Below, one piece after another: positions 55,676 to 64,000 of a stretch of 64,000 bases of DNA; position 1 is the stretch's first letter, and the number at the start of each line of letters is the position of its first letter. The stretch comes from Hyalangium ruber (lineage in GTDB: Bacteria > Myxococcota > Myxococcia > Myxococcales > Myxococcaceae): contig NZ_JAXIVS010000009.1 in assembly GCF_034259325.1 (NCBI RefSeq), positions 62,001-126,000 of the forward strand. Direction: 5' to 3'. The position numbers were made by a program, and so were the translations under genes. Below the pieces are notes generated by a model. That model did not search any database. It worked only from the letters and a program-made list of their open reading frames with translations, and was not told the origin of the DNA.

Positions 55676-56751
55676 TCGTCCGATTGGCACACGCGGCCGC
55701 CCGGGGCTTCCTCGCAGACGAGGGAGTCCGGGCACTGCGAGTCGGAGGTGCAGCGGTAGGTGCAGGCCCCCTCGATGCACAGCCCATTGGGGAGGCCCCG
55801 CTCGCGGCAGCTCGCGTCGCCGGTGCAGGCCGCCCCCACCTGGCGGTAGGCGCCGCAGCCCGAGAACTGGGCCGCATCGGGCAGGCAGCGGTCGCCCTGA
55901 CACGTGAAACCCCGCGCGCAATCCTCGCTGTCGGTACAACGCTCCACGCAGGCCGAGCTCCCCTCGGGCAACGACTGACAGCTCGCGCCGGAGCGGCACT
56001 GCCAGTTCCCGGCGCACGGCGCGCATAGCGGCCCCGAGCCCTCGCAGCGGAAGCCTCGGCAGCTGAGGCCGGAGCCGCAATGCGCGTCCTCGAGGCACTC
56101 GACGCACCGGCCATCCTGCGCGCACTGCAGCGCTTCCTCGCACCCCGTCTCCATGCAGCCGTGGTGGCCGTTGCCGCCATCCGGCTTGGGGAGGTTCACC
56201 TTCACCTCCTTGGTCTCGCCGGCGCTCACGCACGTCTCGGAGGAGACGTCCGGGAAGCCGGGGAGGGTGATGCTCAGCATGAAGCAGCCATCGGGCAGGG
56301 GGCCCACGCTCACGCGCCCCTGCTCATCCATGTCCAGCTCCTGAAGGGGCGTGCCCAGCACGGACAGCTTCGCCGCGCCCACGAGCTGCTTGTCCGGGGA
56401 CTTTACCCGCACCTCCAGGAAGCTGGCCGCCTGGGGCTGCAGCTCGCCCAGCGAGAGGGACTGTCCGCTCGGGACGGTGAGGGGGACGCGCAGGGCGCGT
56501 TGCGCCGAGGCGACGATGAACAGCTCGGTCCTGCCCGCGGGGATGTTCTCCAGGGTGAACTGGCCATCCGGTGCCACGCTGCTGCGCAGCTCTGGGGCTC
56601 CCACCACGGACACGAGCGCCATGGCCGAGTCACTCTCGGTGAGCCGGCCATGCACCGAGCCCACGAGGAAGGGCGCGTTGTCCAGCCCGCCACACCCGCT
56701 CGCGATCAGGGCGAGCAGGGCGACCATAGAGATGTGCAGTGTGTGGCGCAT
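55672..56751 (-). CDS. Cys-rich surface lipoprotein (cluster 2)
   Basis: 359 residues. Lipobox LIASGCGG. Residues about 30-190 contain carboxypeptidase-regulatory-like beta domains (GQFTLENIPAGRTELFIVAS, GRVSVGPLPDGCFMLSITLP). The last 160 residues hold some 25 Cys in repeats such as CVECLEDAHCGSGLSCRGFRC and CTDSEDCARGFTC, like the Dickkopf/MYXO-type Cys-rich modules of myxobacterial surface proteins. The ATG overlaps the caspase gene's stop by one base (TGATG). In cluster 1 the same slot is filled by a beta-propeller lipoprotein; a surface-sensor or adhesin role is inferred. Confidence 0.87.
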   Translation of the reverse strand: MRHTLHISMVALLALIASGCGGLDNAPFLVGSVHGRLTESDSAMALVSVVGAPELRSSVAPDGQFTLENIPAGRTELFIVASAQRALRVPLTVPSGQSLSLGELQPQAASFLEVRVKSPDKQLVGAAKLSVLGTPLQELDMDEQGRVSVGPLPDGCFMLSITLPGFPDVSSETCVSAGETKEVKVNLPKPDGGNGHHGCMETGCEEALQCAQDGRCVECLEDAHCGSGLSCRGFRCEGSGPLCAPCAGNWQCRSGASCQSLPEGSSACVERCTDSEDCARGFTCQGDRCLPDAAQFSGCGAYRQVGAACTGDASCRERGLPNGLCIEGACTYRCTSDSQCPDSLVCEEAPGGRVCQSDD

Positions 56752-58391
56752 CAGAAGCGATACCCCATTCCGGCCCAGCCGCTGGTGAAGCCCACCGCCT
56801 GTCCCTGCCCATCCACGACCACGTACGTGAGCATGAGCTGCATCTGCGAGGTGAGCTCCAGCCGTTCACCCAGGCGCCACACCACGCCGCCCACCACGCC
56901 GGGACTCAGGGTGAAGTACTGCTGCCCGCCCACGAAGGCCTCCACATCAAAGGACCGCCTCAGGTACAGAGCGGCCACACGGGGCCCGGCGTAGAGGGAC
57001 AGCCGCTCCCAGCGCCACAGGTAGGGCATCCCCACACCCAGGGAGAGGCGGGTGTAGCCGAAGGGCACCGAGGTGCCCGGCACGAGCTGGAGGTTGCGCC
57101 GTCCCATGCTCCCGCTCAGGTCCAGCAGCAGGCTGAAGTCCTGCAGCGGCCGGTCCTCCAGCCGCAGCGCCACCGCCACCTCCGGGGAGGCCGGCAGCAG
57201 CTCCTTGCGGCTGCTGGCGTCCACGAACGAGAACATGCCGCCCAGCAGCGACAGGGAGCGGCTCGGGAAGGTCTCCGCCAGCAGCCGCTCCAGAGGCAGC
57301 CGATCGCCCTGGGCCACCTCCACCTCGCGGCGCACCAGCACCGAGTCTCCCTTGGTCAGCTCCACGGTGCGGCGCCCAGCGGGCACGGCCGCGCCTCCGG
57401 GCAGCTCCGTGCGCGGCTCTCCATCCACCTTGAGGGTGAAGCCGTCCAGGCGCGGGTTGTAGGAGAACAGCTCGGGCCGGCCCACGCGGTTGATGCTGCC
57501 GGAGAGCACCACGGGGTCCGCGCCCACCTCCAGAATCTCCGCGGAGGGGCGCTGCCGGCCCTCGGTGAAGGCGAAGGTGCGGCGGCGCGCATGGTCATGC
57601 GCCTCGGTGGCGGTGACGGCGCCGTCCGCGTTCCGGTCCGCCGCGCCGTTGAGTCCCTCGATGAGGAAGTGGGTATAGATGTCGTTGCGCAGCCCCTCGT
57701 CCTCGCGCGCCGTCTCGCCCCAGTCGCACGCGGCGAACACCATGGAGGCACGGCTCGACTCCTCCAGGGGGCGCGCGTAGAAGCCGGACTTGATGCCCGT
57801 CAGCTCGGCCTCGAGTTCCTTGGGGAGCAGCGACTTGCCGCTGCCGCTGTGACAGGTGGCCAGCACCAGCAGCCGGCGCCGGCTGGGCAGTTGGTCGAAC
57901 TCGGCCTTGAGTTCGTCCATGCCAAGTGCCGTCTGCGGGATGTCGCGGTAGGCGGCGTCCCGGGTGACGAGGTAGCGCTTGAGCTCGCCCCGGCCATCTC
58001 GGGCCAGCGTGCCGTGCGCGGAGAAGTACACCACCACCACGTCATCCGGCCGGGTGGCCTCTCGCCGCAGCTCGCGCAGCGCCGCGAGGATCGCCGTGCG
58101 CGTCGTCTCCTCCGGGCGGGAGAGCAGGCGCACCTGATCGAAGCGCCCCCGCGCCGGGTCCTTCAGGGCGGCGGCGAGGTCGGTCGCGTCCTTCCCCGAG
58201 TAGCGCAGGTTGCGCCACTGCGGATCCTGGAACTGGGAGATGCCCACGAGCAGCGCGAGGCGCCGGGGGGCATAGGCGTTGGACAGGGCCGTCTCGTCGA
58301 GCTTGAGCGGCACCAGCCCGCCCTTCTCCTGGGAGGCGGGGCCCGCACAGGCCACGAGGGTGCCCAGCAGCATGAGGACGAGGCGCTTCAC
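56751..58391 (-). CDS. Exported caspase-fold protease with PEGA-like and beta-barrel C-terminal parts (cluster 2)
   Basis: 546 residues from a GTG start. Lipobox-like LVACAGP near residue 15. Caspase domain: LALLVGISQFQDP, catalytic His126 in VYFSAHGT and Cys180 in VLATCHSGSG; a calcium-loop-like DRNADGAVTATE follows at about 252-263. Then a PEGA-like segment (FTLKVDGEPRTELPGGAAVP), and a C-terminal region of amphipathic strands ending GMGYRF, typical of an outer-membrane barrel. Parallel to the caspase in cluster 1 in size, order, and EF-hand-like loop. If right, the protease domain is fixed in the outer membrane. Confidence 0.88.
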   Translation of the reverse strand: MKRLVLMLLGTLVACAGPASQEKGGLVPLKLDETALSNAYAPRRLALLVGISQFQDPQWRNLRYSGKDATDLAAALKDPARGRFDQVRLLSRPEETTRTAILAALRELRREATRPDDVVVVYFSAHGTLARDGRGELKRYLVTRDAAYRDIPQTALGMDELKAEFDQLPSRRRLLVLATCHSGSGKSLLPKELEAELTGIKSGFYARPLEESSRASMVFAACDWGETAREDEGLRNDIYTHFLIEGLNGAADRNADGAVTATEAHDHARRRTFAFTEGRQRPSAEILEVGADPVVLSGSINRVGRPELFSYNPRLDGFTLKVDGEPRTELPGGAAVPAGRRTVELTKGDSVLVRREVEVAQGDRLPLERLLAETFPSRSLSLLGGMFSFVDASSRKELLPASPEVAVALRLEDRPLQDFSLLLDLSGSMGRRNLQLVPGTSVPFGYTRLSLGVGMPYLWRWERLSLYAGPRVAALYLRRSFDVEAFVGGQQYFTLSPGVVGGVVWRLGERLELTSQMQLMLTYVVVDGQGQAVGFTSGWAGMGYRF

Positions 58392-58394
58392 GGG

Positions 58395-59180
58395 TCAGCG
58401 CGGATTGTGACCGGTCTGAACGAAGACGTCGAACTGCGCGATGGCGAGCGGATTCTGGCCCTGGGCTGTTCCGTTCCCCAGCGCCGCCCGGACCTGCTCC
58501 TCCGACAGTTCCACACCGGGCGCGGAGGCCACCAGCCACAGCGTCATCGCGCCGGACTCCCCAGTGAGGCTCACGCCCGCGAGCCCCTGGGGGCCTTGGA
58601 GATCATGCGTCCCGGCCTGCAGGGAGAAGGCGCCGAGCAGCTCGGGCGTGCCCCCTTCCTGCTGCTGGAAGAGCAGGGCGCTGCCCGCCTCGGTGGCGTG
58701 GTAGCGCAGCAGCAGCACCTCGTCCGGCAGCACCGAGGCGCCAAAGTCCAGGCGGCGGAGCTCTCCCTGGGCGCTTCGAGCCACCACGGCCAGCTCCAGC
58801 GCGATGCGGTTCGAGCCCTTCACCCCATCCCACGCAGCCTCCCTTGGTGGAGAGGCGATCAGGCGGGGGACGAAGACGACCGCCAGCAGGCATGCGGCCA
58901 GCGCCGCGGCGGCTCCAGCCCAGCGCCCCGTACGGGAGGGCGCGCGCAGGTGGCGTCGCAGCCGCATCCAACCCACTTCATTCCGAGGGGCCTCCGGACG
59001 CGGGGCCAACCCGAGCAGGAGCGCGTCCACCTGGCCATCGAGCCCGTCCGTGTCGGCGCTCTGGGCGAGGAACTCCTCGCAGGTGTCGCACGGGGCGGCG
59101 AGGTGCTCGCGGAAGTAGGCCACCGCCTCGGGTTCCCGGGCGGAGAGGGCGCGCATCGCGTTGGCATCGAGGTGCTTCAT
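58395..59180 (-). CDS. Single-TM zinc-finger anti-sigma-type protein (cluster 2)
   Basis: 261 residues from ATG at 59180. N-terminal zinc motif REHLAAPCDTC (His26, Cys31, Cys34), membrane segment about 88-108 (WAGAAAALAACLLAVVFVP), then a periplasmic domain with KGSNRIALELAVVARSAQG and GVELSEEQVRAALGNG. Its start is four bases after the sigma gene's TAA, with GGGAGTAAGG as ribosome-binding sequence. It matches the cluster 1 protein in topology. The caspase gene starts three bases after its stop. Confidence 0.83.
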   Translation of the reverse strand: MKHLDANAMRALSAREPEAVAYFREHLAAPCDTCEEFLAQSADTDGLDGQVDALLLGLAPRPEAPRNEVGWMRLRRHLRAPSRTGRWAGAAAALAACLLAVVFVPRLIASPPREAAWDGVKGSNRIALELAVVARSAQGELRRLDFGASVLPDEVLLLRYHATEAGSALLFQQQEGGTPELLGAFSLQAGTHDLQGPQGLAGVSLTGESGAMTLWLVASAPGVELSEEQVRAALGNGTAQGQNPLAIAQFDVFVQTGHNPR

Positions 59181-59184
59181 GGCC

Positions 59185-59760
59185 TTACTCCCAGCGTCCG
59201 GCGAGGACACGCCGGAGCAGCTCCCGCTTGATGCGTGCCCGGAACCGCTCGAGCCGCATGGTCACCGCGCTCTTGCCCACACCGAGCTTCTCGGCGATCT
59301 CGCGCGCGGACAGCTCTCCCTCCAGGTAGAAGAGCTGCACGGTCTTCTTCTCCTCGCCCTCGGGCAGCTCGGCGATGAGTTGACGCACCACGGCGATGTC
59401 CCGCTCCACCTGGAGCGCCTCGGGCAGCGGAGGCACGGCCTCGGGCTCGGGGTCCGCCGCTTCGTCCTCCATGCGCCGCAGGTGGCTCTTGCGCTCCAAG
59501 CGGGTGCGGGCCCGGTTGCGGGCGATGGACAGCAGCCAGGCCTCGAAGGCTCCGGGCTCCTTGAGGCGGGGCAGGGCCTTGAATGCCCGGACGTATGTCT
59601 CCTGGATCACGTCTTCCACCTCGTCGGCGTCCAGCGTGGCGAATCCGGCGGTGAGACGGGCCACGAGGGGCCGGGTGCGCCGATACAGCTCTCCATAGGC
59701 GGACTCCTCCCCACGCGCGGCCCGCCGCACCCACTGCGCCAGTTCCTCCGAGGAACCCAC
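59185..59760 (-). CDS. ECF-type sigma factor (cluster 2)
   Basis: 191 residues. Region 2 spans [20 protein letters not shown] to [20 protein letters not shown], including the [18 protein letters not shown] segment; region 4 is [20 protein letters not shown] followed by the [23 protein letters not shown]. The GTG at 59760 is chosen because AGGAGGACAG lies immediately upstream; an in-frame GTG at 59796 lacks such a site. First gene of the second sigma/anti-sigma/caspase/lipoprotein operon; divergent from serC. Confidence 0.9.
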   Translation of the reverse strand: MGSSEELAQWVRRAARGEESAYGELYRRTRPLVARLTAGFATLDADEVEDVIQETYVRAFKALPRLKEPGAFEAWLLSIARNRARTRLERKSHLRRMEDEAADPEPEAVPPLPEALQVERDIAVVRQLIAELPEGEEKKTVQLFYLEGELSAREIAEKLGVGKSAVTMRLERFRARIKRELLRRVLAGRWE

Positions 59761-59891
59761 CTGTCCTCCTGACCTCCGTACCTGCCTGCCGGCCACACGC
59801 TACCTGCTGGACACCGTCTTCGCTTCCTACTGGCCCTTGGAAGCATGTGGGAGAGAATGGCGGCGCCGTTCACTTCCTAAAGGACACAGCC

Positions 59892-60980
59892 ATGCGCGTC
59901 ATCAACTTCAATGCCGGTCCCGCGGGTCTCCCCCAGCCCGCGTTGGAGCGGGCCCGGGAGGAGCTGCTCGACTTCCAGGGCACGGGAATGTCCATCATGG
60001 AGCACAGCCACCGGGGCAAGGACTACGAGGCCGTCCACGACGAGGCCATCTCCCTGCTTACCGGGCTGCTAGGCATCCCGGCCACGCACCAGGTGCTGTT
60101 CCTGCAGGGCGGGGCCTCGCAGCAGTTCGCCCAGATTCCGATGAACTTCCTCACCCCGGAGAAGAGCGCGGACTTCCTGATGACGGGGGTGTGGAGCGAG
60201 AAGGCGCTGGACGAGGCGAAGTACTACGGCAAGCCGCGCATCGCGGCGACGACGGTGATGGCGGACAAGCGCTACACGCGGGTGCCGAAGCAGGCCGAGC
60301 TGCAGCTGGATCCGAAGGCGGCCTACGTCCACATGACGACCAACAACACCATCTACGGGACGCAGTGGCACACGTTCCCGGAGGTGGGAGGCGTGCCGCT
60401 GGTCGCGGACATGAGCTCGGACATCCTGTGGAAGCCGATCGACGTGAGCCGGTTCGCGTTCATCTACGCGGGGGCGCAGAAGAACATCGGGCCCTCGGGG
60501 ATTGTCCTGGTGGTGGTGGACAAGGAGTTCATGGCGAAGGGGAGCCAGAACATCCCGAAGATCTTCCGCTACAGCACGTACGCGGAGAACAACTCGCTGT
60601 ACAACACGCCGCCGACGTTCTCGATCTACCTGTGCCGCAACGTGCTGGCGTGGATCAAGAGCGTGGGAGGGCTGACGCAGCTGGAGAAGTGGAACCGGGA
60701 GAAGGGCGAGACGTTGTACGCGGCGATCGATCGGCACCCGGACTTCTATCGGGCGCCGGTGGAGAAGGAGTCGCGCTCGTACATGAACGTGGTGTTCCGG
60801 CTGCCGAGCGAGGCGTTGGAGGACACGTTCGTGGCGGAGGCGAAGAAGGCGGGGATGGTGGGGCTCAAGGGGCACCGCAGCGCGGGAGGCATCCGCGTCT
60901 CGCTCTACAACGCGGTGTCGGTGGAGAACGTGAAGACGCTGGTGTCCTTCATGGACCAGTTCGTCAAGACTCGCGGTTAA
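59892..60980 (+). CDS. serC: SerC, phosphoserine aminotransferase
   Basis: 362 residues. PLP enzyme of serine synthesis (and of pyridoxal synthesis in many bacteria). Landmarks are [48 protein letters not shown] and the PLP Lys in [14 protein letters not shown]. The ATG at 59892 gives the family N terminus; earlier starts do not. 95 bases separate it from the divergent sigma operon at the GTG start used here (131). Confidence 0.97.
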   Translation: MRVINFNAGPAGLPQPALERAREELLDFQGTGMSIMEHSHRGKDYEAVHDEAISLLTGLLGIPATHQVLFLQGGASQQFAQIPMNFLTPEKSADFLMTGVWSEKALDEAKYYGKPRIAATTVMADKRYTRVPKQAELQLDPKAAYVHMTTNNTIYGTQWHTFPEVGGVPLVADMSSDILWKPIDVSRFAFIYAGAQKNIGPSGIVLVVVDKEFMAKGSQNIPKIFRYSTYAENNSLYNTPPTFSIYLCRNVLAWIKSVGGLTQLEKWNREKGETLYAAIDRHPDFYRAPVEKESRSYMNVVFRLPSEALEDTFVAEAKKAGMVGLKGHRSAGGIRVSLYNAVSVENVKTLVSFMDQFVKTRG

Positions 60981-61016
60981 GCCAGGCCTGCACGCCTGAC
61001 CCATAGGGAGGAATCC

Positions 61017-61583
61017 ATGAAAGTGACACTATCTGCCCTCGTGCTGTCCCTCACCCTCGCGCTGCCGGCCTTGGCCAAGGAGAAGGAAGTCGCGGGAGTG
61101 AAGTTCCCCGAGACCATCTCGGTCGAGGGCAAGGAGCTGAAGCTCAATGGTGCCGGCCTACGCACCAAGGCCATCTTCAAGGTCTACACCGCAGGGCTCT
61201 ATGTGGAGACGACCAGCAAGGACTCCCAGCAGCTCATCAGCTCGGACCAGGTCAAGCGCGTGCGCATGACGATGCTGCGCGACCTCGAGAAGTCGAAGAT
61301 CACCGACGCCATCAGCGATGGCATCGAAAAGAACAACAAGGCGCAGATGGCGGCGTTGAAGCAGCGACTGGACACCTTCAACGCGGCCATCCCGGACCTG
61401 AAGAAGGGTGATGAGCTGCTGCTCACCTACGTACCGGGCCAGGGCACCACGGTGGAGAGCAAGGCGGGCCAGAAGATCTCCGTGGAGGGCAAGGACTTCG
61501 CGGACGCGCTCTTCGGGGTGTGGCTGGGCAAGAACCCCGTGGACGGCGACCTCAAGGACGGGATGCTCGGCAAGGAAGACTGA
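61017..61583 (+). CDS. Exported chalcone-isomerase-like protein
   Basis: 188 residues. Signal peptide (MKVTLSALVLSLTLALPALA), then a chalcone-isomerase-like domain: EVAGVKFPETISVEGKELKL, TKAIFKVYTAGLYVE, ADALFGVWLGKNPVDGDLKD. Bacterial members do not make flavonoids; some bind fatty acids. The gene begins 36 bases after serC with AGGAGGAATCC upstream, and ends before a hairpin. Confidence 0.92.
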   Translation: MKVTLSALVLSLTLALPALAKEKEVAGVKFPETISVEGKELKLNGAGLRTKAIFKVYTAGLYVETTSKDSQQLISSDQVKRVRMTMLRDLEKSKITDAISDGIEKNNKAQMAALKQRLDTFNAAIPDLKKGDELLLTYVPGQGTTVESKAGQKISVEGKDFADALFGVWLGKNPVDGDLKDGMLGKED

Positions 61584-61595
61584 GTCACGCTGCGC

Positions 61596-61629
61596 GAAGC
61601 CCTGCCTGGAAGCGAACGGGCAGGGCTTC
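61596..61629. terminator. Hairpin after the chalcone-isomerase-like gene
   Basis: GAAGCCCTGCC (61596-61606) and GGCAGGGCTTC (61619-61629) form an 11-bp perfect stem with a 12-base loop. It lies between convergent genes and could serve both; no T-run is seen. Confidence 0.65.
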
Positions 61630-61674
61630 TCCAGTTGGAGCGCATCCAACCCATTAGGGAACTGACTCGAAGCA

Positions 61675-62646
61675 TCATGGCAGAGGACCTGAGTCGGTCT
61701 GAGCCACTCGTTGAACTTCACTGCTGAGCCAAGCTCGATAAGGCTGGAGGCCTGTGAAAGCAGGTTCCTTGCCCAGGCTTCTGCTTGAGATTCCCACGAG
61801 TGAGAGGCCCTGCGTGCTTTGTCGAAAGCAAGGACCGCCGCTGTCTCCCGTATAGGCGTGTCGCTGAGGCTGGTGAAACAGGAATCGATCTTCCCCTGCC
61901 GCTGGAAGTCGAGTCACCGGGTACTCCTTGATCCGGCGATCGCCACCCAGTGTTCCCAGATCCAAGTCGTAACCGTAGCTGACCATGAGGATGGACTCGC
62001 CGGCCTCTATCCCTGTCTCTGCAAGAGTGACGGGGATGAGTTCCCCTCTGACGGGGAACTCAAGACGGACGAAAGCCAGGTCGGCCTTGGTGGAGACGAC
62101 GTTACCTTGGGCGTCGAGCAGGAGTTTGAAGTCGGGATGGGGCTGAATCCTCCCATTGTAAGTTCTACGGGAGAGGTTCAGCTCGGCTTCCGGAGTGGGC
62201 GGCTCGTAGATGACCGTGCTCACGGAAGCGCTGGGGACGCAGGATGAGCCGTCGATCAAGGTCGTATTACCTTGCCCAGATTCATGAATCTCCTGGCTCT
62301 TGCAGACACAATGGCCAGCGGTCAACACCAGTCGAGGAGCAACGAGGACACCACTGCACTGCGTGCCGCTTCCGCGCCCATTCGGAACTTGGGTGATGAC
62401 GGAGACCGTCGACTGGAAGCGGTTCTCGATGTCGATCTCACCTGCGAGCAGGGCGAGTCCTCCGGCGGGGCGCCGCAGCCCCTGTGCTTCCGCGGACGAA
62501 CTGGCCCTACCGTCACCTGGTGAACTGGATTCTGGGAGAGGAGGGGCCGGTTTGGGCTCGTCTCCTCGCTTTGTGCAACTCCCGCTCAGGAGTAGCAGTG
62601 CCCACAGTGAGCATGCAGCCAGGGGGGATGTCCGGAGGAAAAGCAT
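61675..62646 (-). CDS. Trypsin-like serine protease lipoprotein
   Basis: 323 residues. Lipobox LLLSGSCTK, then a Ser/Pro linker and an S1 protease domain with full triad: His in LTAGHCVC, Asp in TKADLAFVRL, Ser in TGDSGGPCF. Six Cys suggest disulfides. The gene's G+C is lower than elsewhere (35/60 and 34/60 G+C in two 60-base lines counted at 61741 and 62101), suggesting recent acquisition. Could be a predation or defence protease. Confidence 0.9.
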   Translation of the reverse strand: MLFLRTSPLAACSLWALLLLSGSCTKRGDEPKPAPPLPESSSPGDGRASSSAEAQGLRRPAGGLALLAGEIDIENRFQSTVSVITQVPNGRGSGTQCSGVLVAPRLVLTAGHCVCKSQEIHESGQGNTTLIDGSSCVPSASVSTVIYEPPTPEAELNLSRRTYNGRIQPHPDFKLLLDAQGNVVSTKADLAFVRLEFPVRGELIPVTLAETGIEAGESILMVSYGYDLDLGTLGGDRRIKEYPVTRLPAAGEDRFLFHQPQRHAYTGDSGGPCFRQSTQGLSLVGISSRSLGKEPAFTGLQPYRAWLSSEVQRVAQTDSGPLP

Positions 62647-62683
62647 CCGTCAGGCACGATATGCGTTCTCCCTCCCCTGAGCC

Positions 62684-63712
62684 TCAGAAGAGGCTGAGCT
62701 GGGCAGAGGGCCGTGTCGGCCGCCGGAAGGTGCTCGGCTCGGCCTCGGTCACCGAGGACATGCGCATGCCCACCTTGCGCGCCGCTGTGTCGAAGAGGCG
62801 GTGGATGGTCTCCGCGTAAATCCCCTCACCCCGCATGCGGTGCTTGAACCGCGCGTCGGAGAGTTCCCCGCCACGCGTCTCACGGATTCGATGCAGCACC
62901 CGCTCCGCACGCAGGGGCAGCTTCGCCCGCAGCCGCTCCTCGAATACCTCCTTTACCGGGCCGGGTAGGCGCAGCAGAGTGTAGTGCGTTCGGGTAGCTC
63001 CCGCCTCCCGCGCCGAGGCCAGCACCTTGGCGATGTCCTCGTCATTGAGTCCTGGGATGATGGGCGCTACTGACACCGCCACGGAGATGCCCGCTGCCGC
63101 CAGCCGCTCGATGGTGAGCAGGCGCCGCTTCGGCGTGGCCACATAGGGCTCCATTGCTCGTGCCAGCTCCGGGTTGTGGAAGGGCAGGCTGATGCTCACC
63201 CAGAGCCGAGCCTCGCGCGCCAGCGTCTGCAGCACATCGATGTCCCGCTCGATTAACGGTGCCTTGGTGATGATGCCCACCGGGTTGCGGTACTCGGCGC
63301 AAACCTCCAGGCACCGGCGAGTGAGCTTCAGTGAGGCCTCCAACGGCTGAAAGCAGTCGGTGACGCCACTGAAGACCAGCGTTTCCCCCTGCCAGCGCGG
63401 GCGTTCGAAGGCTTCGCGCAAGAGTTCCGGGGCGTGGGGCTTCACCACGATGCGCGTCTCGAAGTCCGTGCCCGCCCCCAGGCTCAGGTACTCGTGGGTG
63501 GGGCGCGCGTAGCAGTACGCGCAGGCATGCATGCAGCCTCGGTACGGGTTGATGCTCCAGGAGAAGCACACGTCCGGGCTGCTGTTGCGCGCCAGCACCT
63601 CGCGGCTGTGGTCCTCCAGCACCTCCAGCCGAGAGGGTGGAACCTCGTCGAGGTACTCCACCTCGGTGCTCGCCCAGGGGTTGGGAGGATTGGAGACGGG
63701 ACGCGGCTTCAC
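62684..63712 (-). CDS. PA0069-type radical SAM protein
   Basis: 342 residues from a GTG start. The [4Fe-4S] motif is CMHACAYCYARPTHEYL (C-x3-C-x2-C), with the conserved lead-in SINPYRGC and GVTDCFQPLE, IITKAPLIERDIDVL. The family (PA0069/SplB-like Rv2578c relatives) is widespread but of unknown reaction. The C terminus (PTRPSAQLSLF) has a QLSLF-like end, which resembles the beta-clamp-binding peptide, found on some DNA-repair proteins. Confidence 0.92.
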   Translation of the reverse strand: MKPRPVSNPPNPWASTEVEYLDEVPPSRLEVLEDHSREVLARNSSPDVCFSWSINPYRGCMHACAYCYARPTHEYLSLGAGTDFETRIVVKPHAPELLREAFERPRWQGETLVFSGVTDCFQPLEASLKLTRRCLEVCAEYRNPVGIITKAPLIERDIDVLQTLAREARLWVSISLPFHNPELARAMEPYVATPKRRLLTIERLAAAGISVAVSVAPIIPGLNDEDIAKVLASAREAGATRTHYTLLRLPGPVKEVFEERLRAKLPLRAERVLHRIRETRGGELSDARFKHRMRGEGIYAETIHRLFDTAARKVGMRMSSVTEAEPSTFRRPTRPSAQLSLF

Positions 63713-63773
63713 CGGCTCAAGGTGAACCTGAAAGCACGTTCAGTCAAGCGCCGGCCAAGGTCCCGGAACCACG

Positions 63774-63814
63774 AAGGCCGGTAGCCCCAAGTTTCCCCAC
63801 GAACTACCGGCCTT
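63774..63814. terminator. 11-bp inverted repeat between the radical SAM gene and the last gene
   Basis: AAGGCCGGTAG (63774-63784) and CTACCGGCCTT (63804-63814) form a perfect stem with a 19-base loop. It lies downstream of the minus-strand gene fragment at the window end and upstream of the radical SAM gene, so it may terminate the former. Confidence 0.55.
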
Positions 63815-63893
63815 TGCGACGGAGAGGCGGACGGGATGCGAACCAGTGCTTGGGAAGCGCACCACTTTCGGAAGCGGGCACTCCACGACGCGC

Positions 63894-64000
63894 TCAGCCC
63901 GTCGTGATGTCGTCCTGGGAGCGCTGACGACGCGGAGGAGAGGCGCAGCCTTCCAGGCCCACCAACTGCTCTCCGACCTCCGTAAGCACCTTGCCGATCT
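63894..64000 (-). CDS. 3' end of a minus-strand gene cut by the window edge
   Basis: The last 34 codons and a TGA stop of a frame with strong third-position G+C: IGKVLTEVGEQLVGLEG, then a polar tail ending DDITTG. Too little is present to name the family. The hairpin at 63774-63814 could be its terminator. Confidence 0.45.
   Translation of the reverse strand, partial: IGKVLTEVGEQLVGLEGCASPPRRQRSQDDITTG

Noticed and set aside
59761-59891. Autoregulated ECF promoter upstream of the cluster 2 sigma gene
   Set aside because: GGAAG and GTC-like words occur but not at a spacing that makes a convincing -35/-10 pair; no matching element seen upstream of cluster 1.
63820-63900. tRNA-like 3' half on the minus strand (GGTTCGCATCCCGTCC-like T arm)
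   Set aside because: The T loop lacks the conserved A58, the T stem has a mismatch, and no matching 5' acceptor strand lies at the right distance.

Overview
The window is about 70% G+C, densely coded, and has the look of a myxobacterium (Myxococcota, suborder Cystobacterineae; an Archangium/Cystobacter/Stigmatella-type genome is the best guess). The reasons are very G-rich codon use, frequent GTG and TTG starts, many 4-base GTGA/ATGA gene overlaps, DUF4388 (PATAN) proteins, sigma54-type regulators, numerous lipoproteins, and secreted proteins with Asp/Gly-rich linkers. No tRNA, rRNA, CRISPR array, transposase or prophage was recognised.

Layout. 1-2.5 kb: end of a two-component operon and a VOC protein. 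2.5-6.7 kb: a complete RNA-repair locus (rtcR divergent from rtcB-rtcA) with a sigma54 promoter and a strong hairpin between rtcB and rtcA. 6.7-9.8 kb (minus strand): a 2-oxoglutarate dioxygenase followed by glutathione-dependent formaldehyde oxidation genes. 10-14.3 kb: a helicase/exonuclease pair like Bacillus MrfA-MrfB. 14.3-19.1 kb: small hypothetical, START-domain protein, NtrC-type regulator, outer-membrane-like protein, pseudo-receiver/PATAN protein. 19.2-21.2 kb: yebC-ruvC-ruvA; ruvB sits apart at 35.7 kb. 21.2-28 kb: CotH lipoprotein, then the first sigma/anti-sigma/caspase/propeller-lipoprotein operon. 28-38.3 kb: ileS (with a large insertion), a peptidoglycan-binding C39-like peptidase, an MBL hydrolase/dehydrogenase pair, ruvB and a helical hypothetical. 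38.7-48.4 kb: lpxC, a SurA/DsbA fusion, a PATAN protein coupled to pyrF, pepA, a phospholipase C-like protein, TSUP/DUF1634 transporter genes and a TPR protein. 48.4-55.6 kb: a RamB/PrpR-type regulator with a clear operator, DUF1015, a HEXXH peptidase, YceI and an MNIO (DUF692) RiPP locus. 55.7-59.8 kb (minus strand): a second sigma/anti-sigma/caspase/lipoprotein operon. 59.9-64 kb: serC, a chalcone-isomerase-like protein, a low-G+C trypsin-like protease, a radical SAM protein and the end of one more gene.

The strongest candidates for something new are the two paralogous four-gene operons (23.2-28.0 kb and 55.7-59.8 kb). Each encodes an ECF-type sigma factor, a one-TM zinc-finger anti-sigma protein, an exported caspase-fold protease with an EF-hand-like loop, and a surface lipoprotein with large repeat or Cys-rich domains. 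Genes in each are fused by overlaps or spacers of a few bases. The layout suggests an envelope-stress or contact-sensing pathway in which a caspase-like protease and a surface lipoprotein act with a sigma/anti-sigma switch. Second is the MNIO RiPP locus at 53.8-55.6 kb: a lipoprotein-type precursor with four Ser-Cys-Gly motifs, an intrinsic terminator, then DUF692 and DUF2063 genes. The rtc locus and the TTTGCAAA dyad of the RamB-like regulator are well-resolved regulatory findings.
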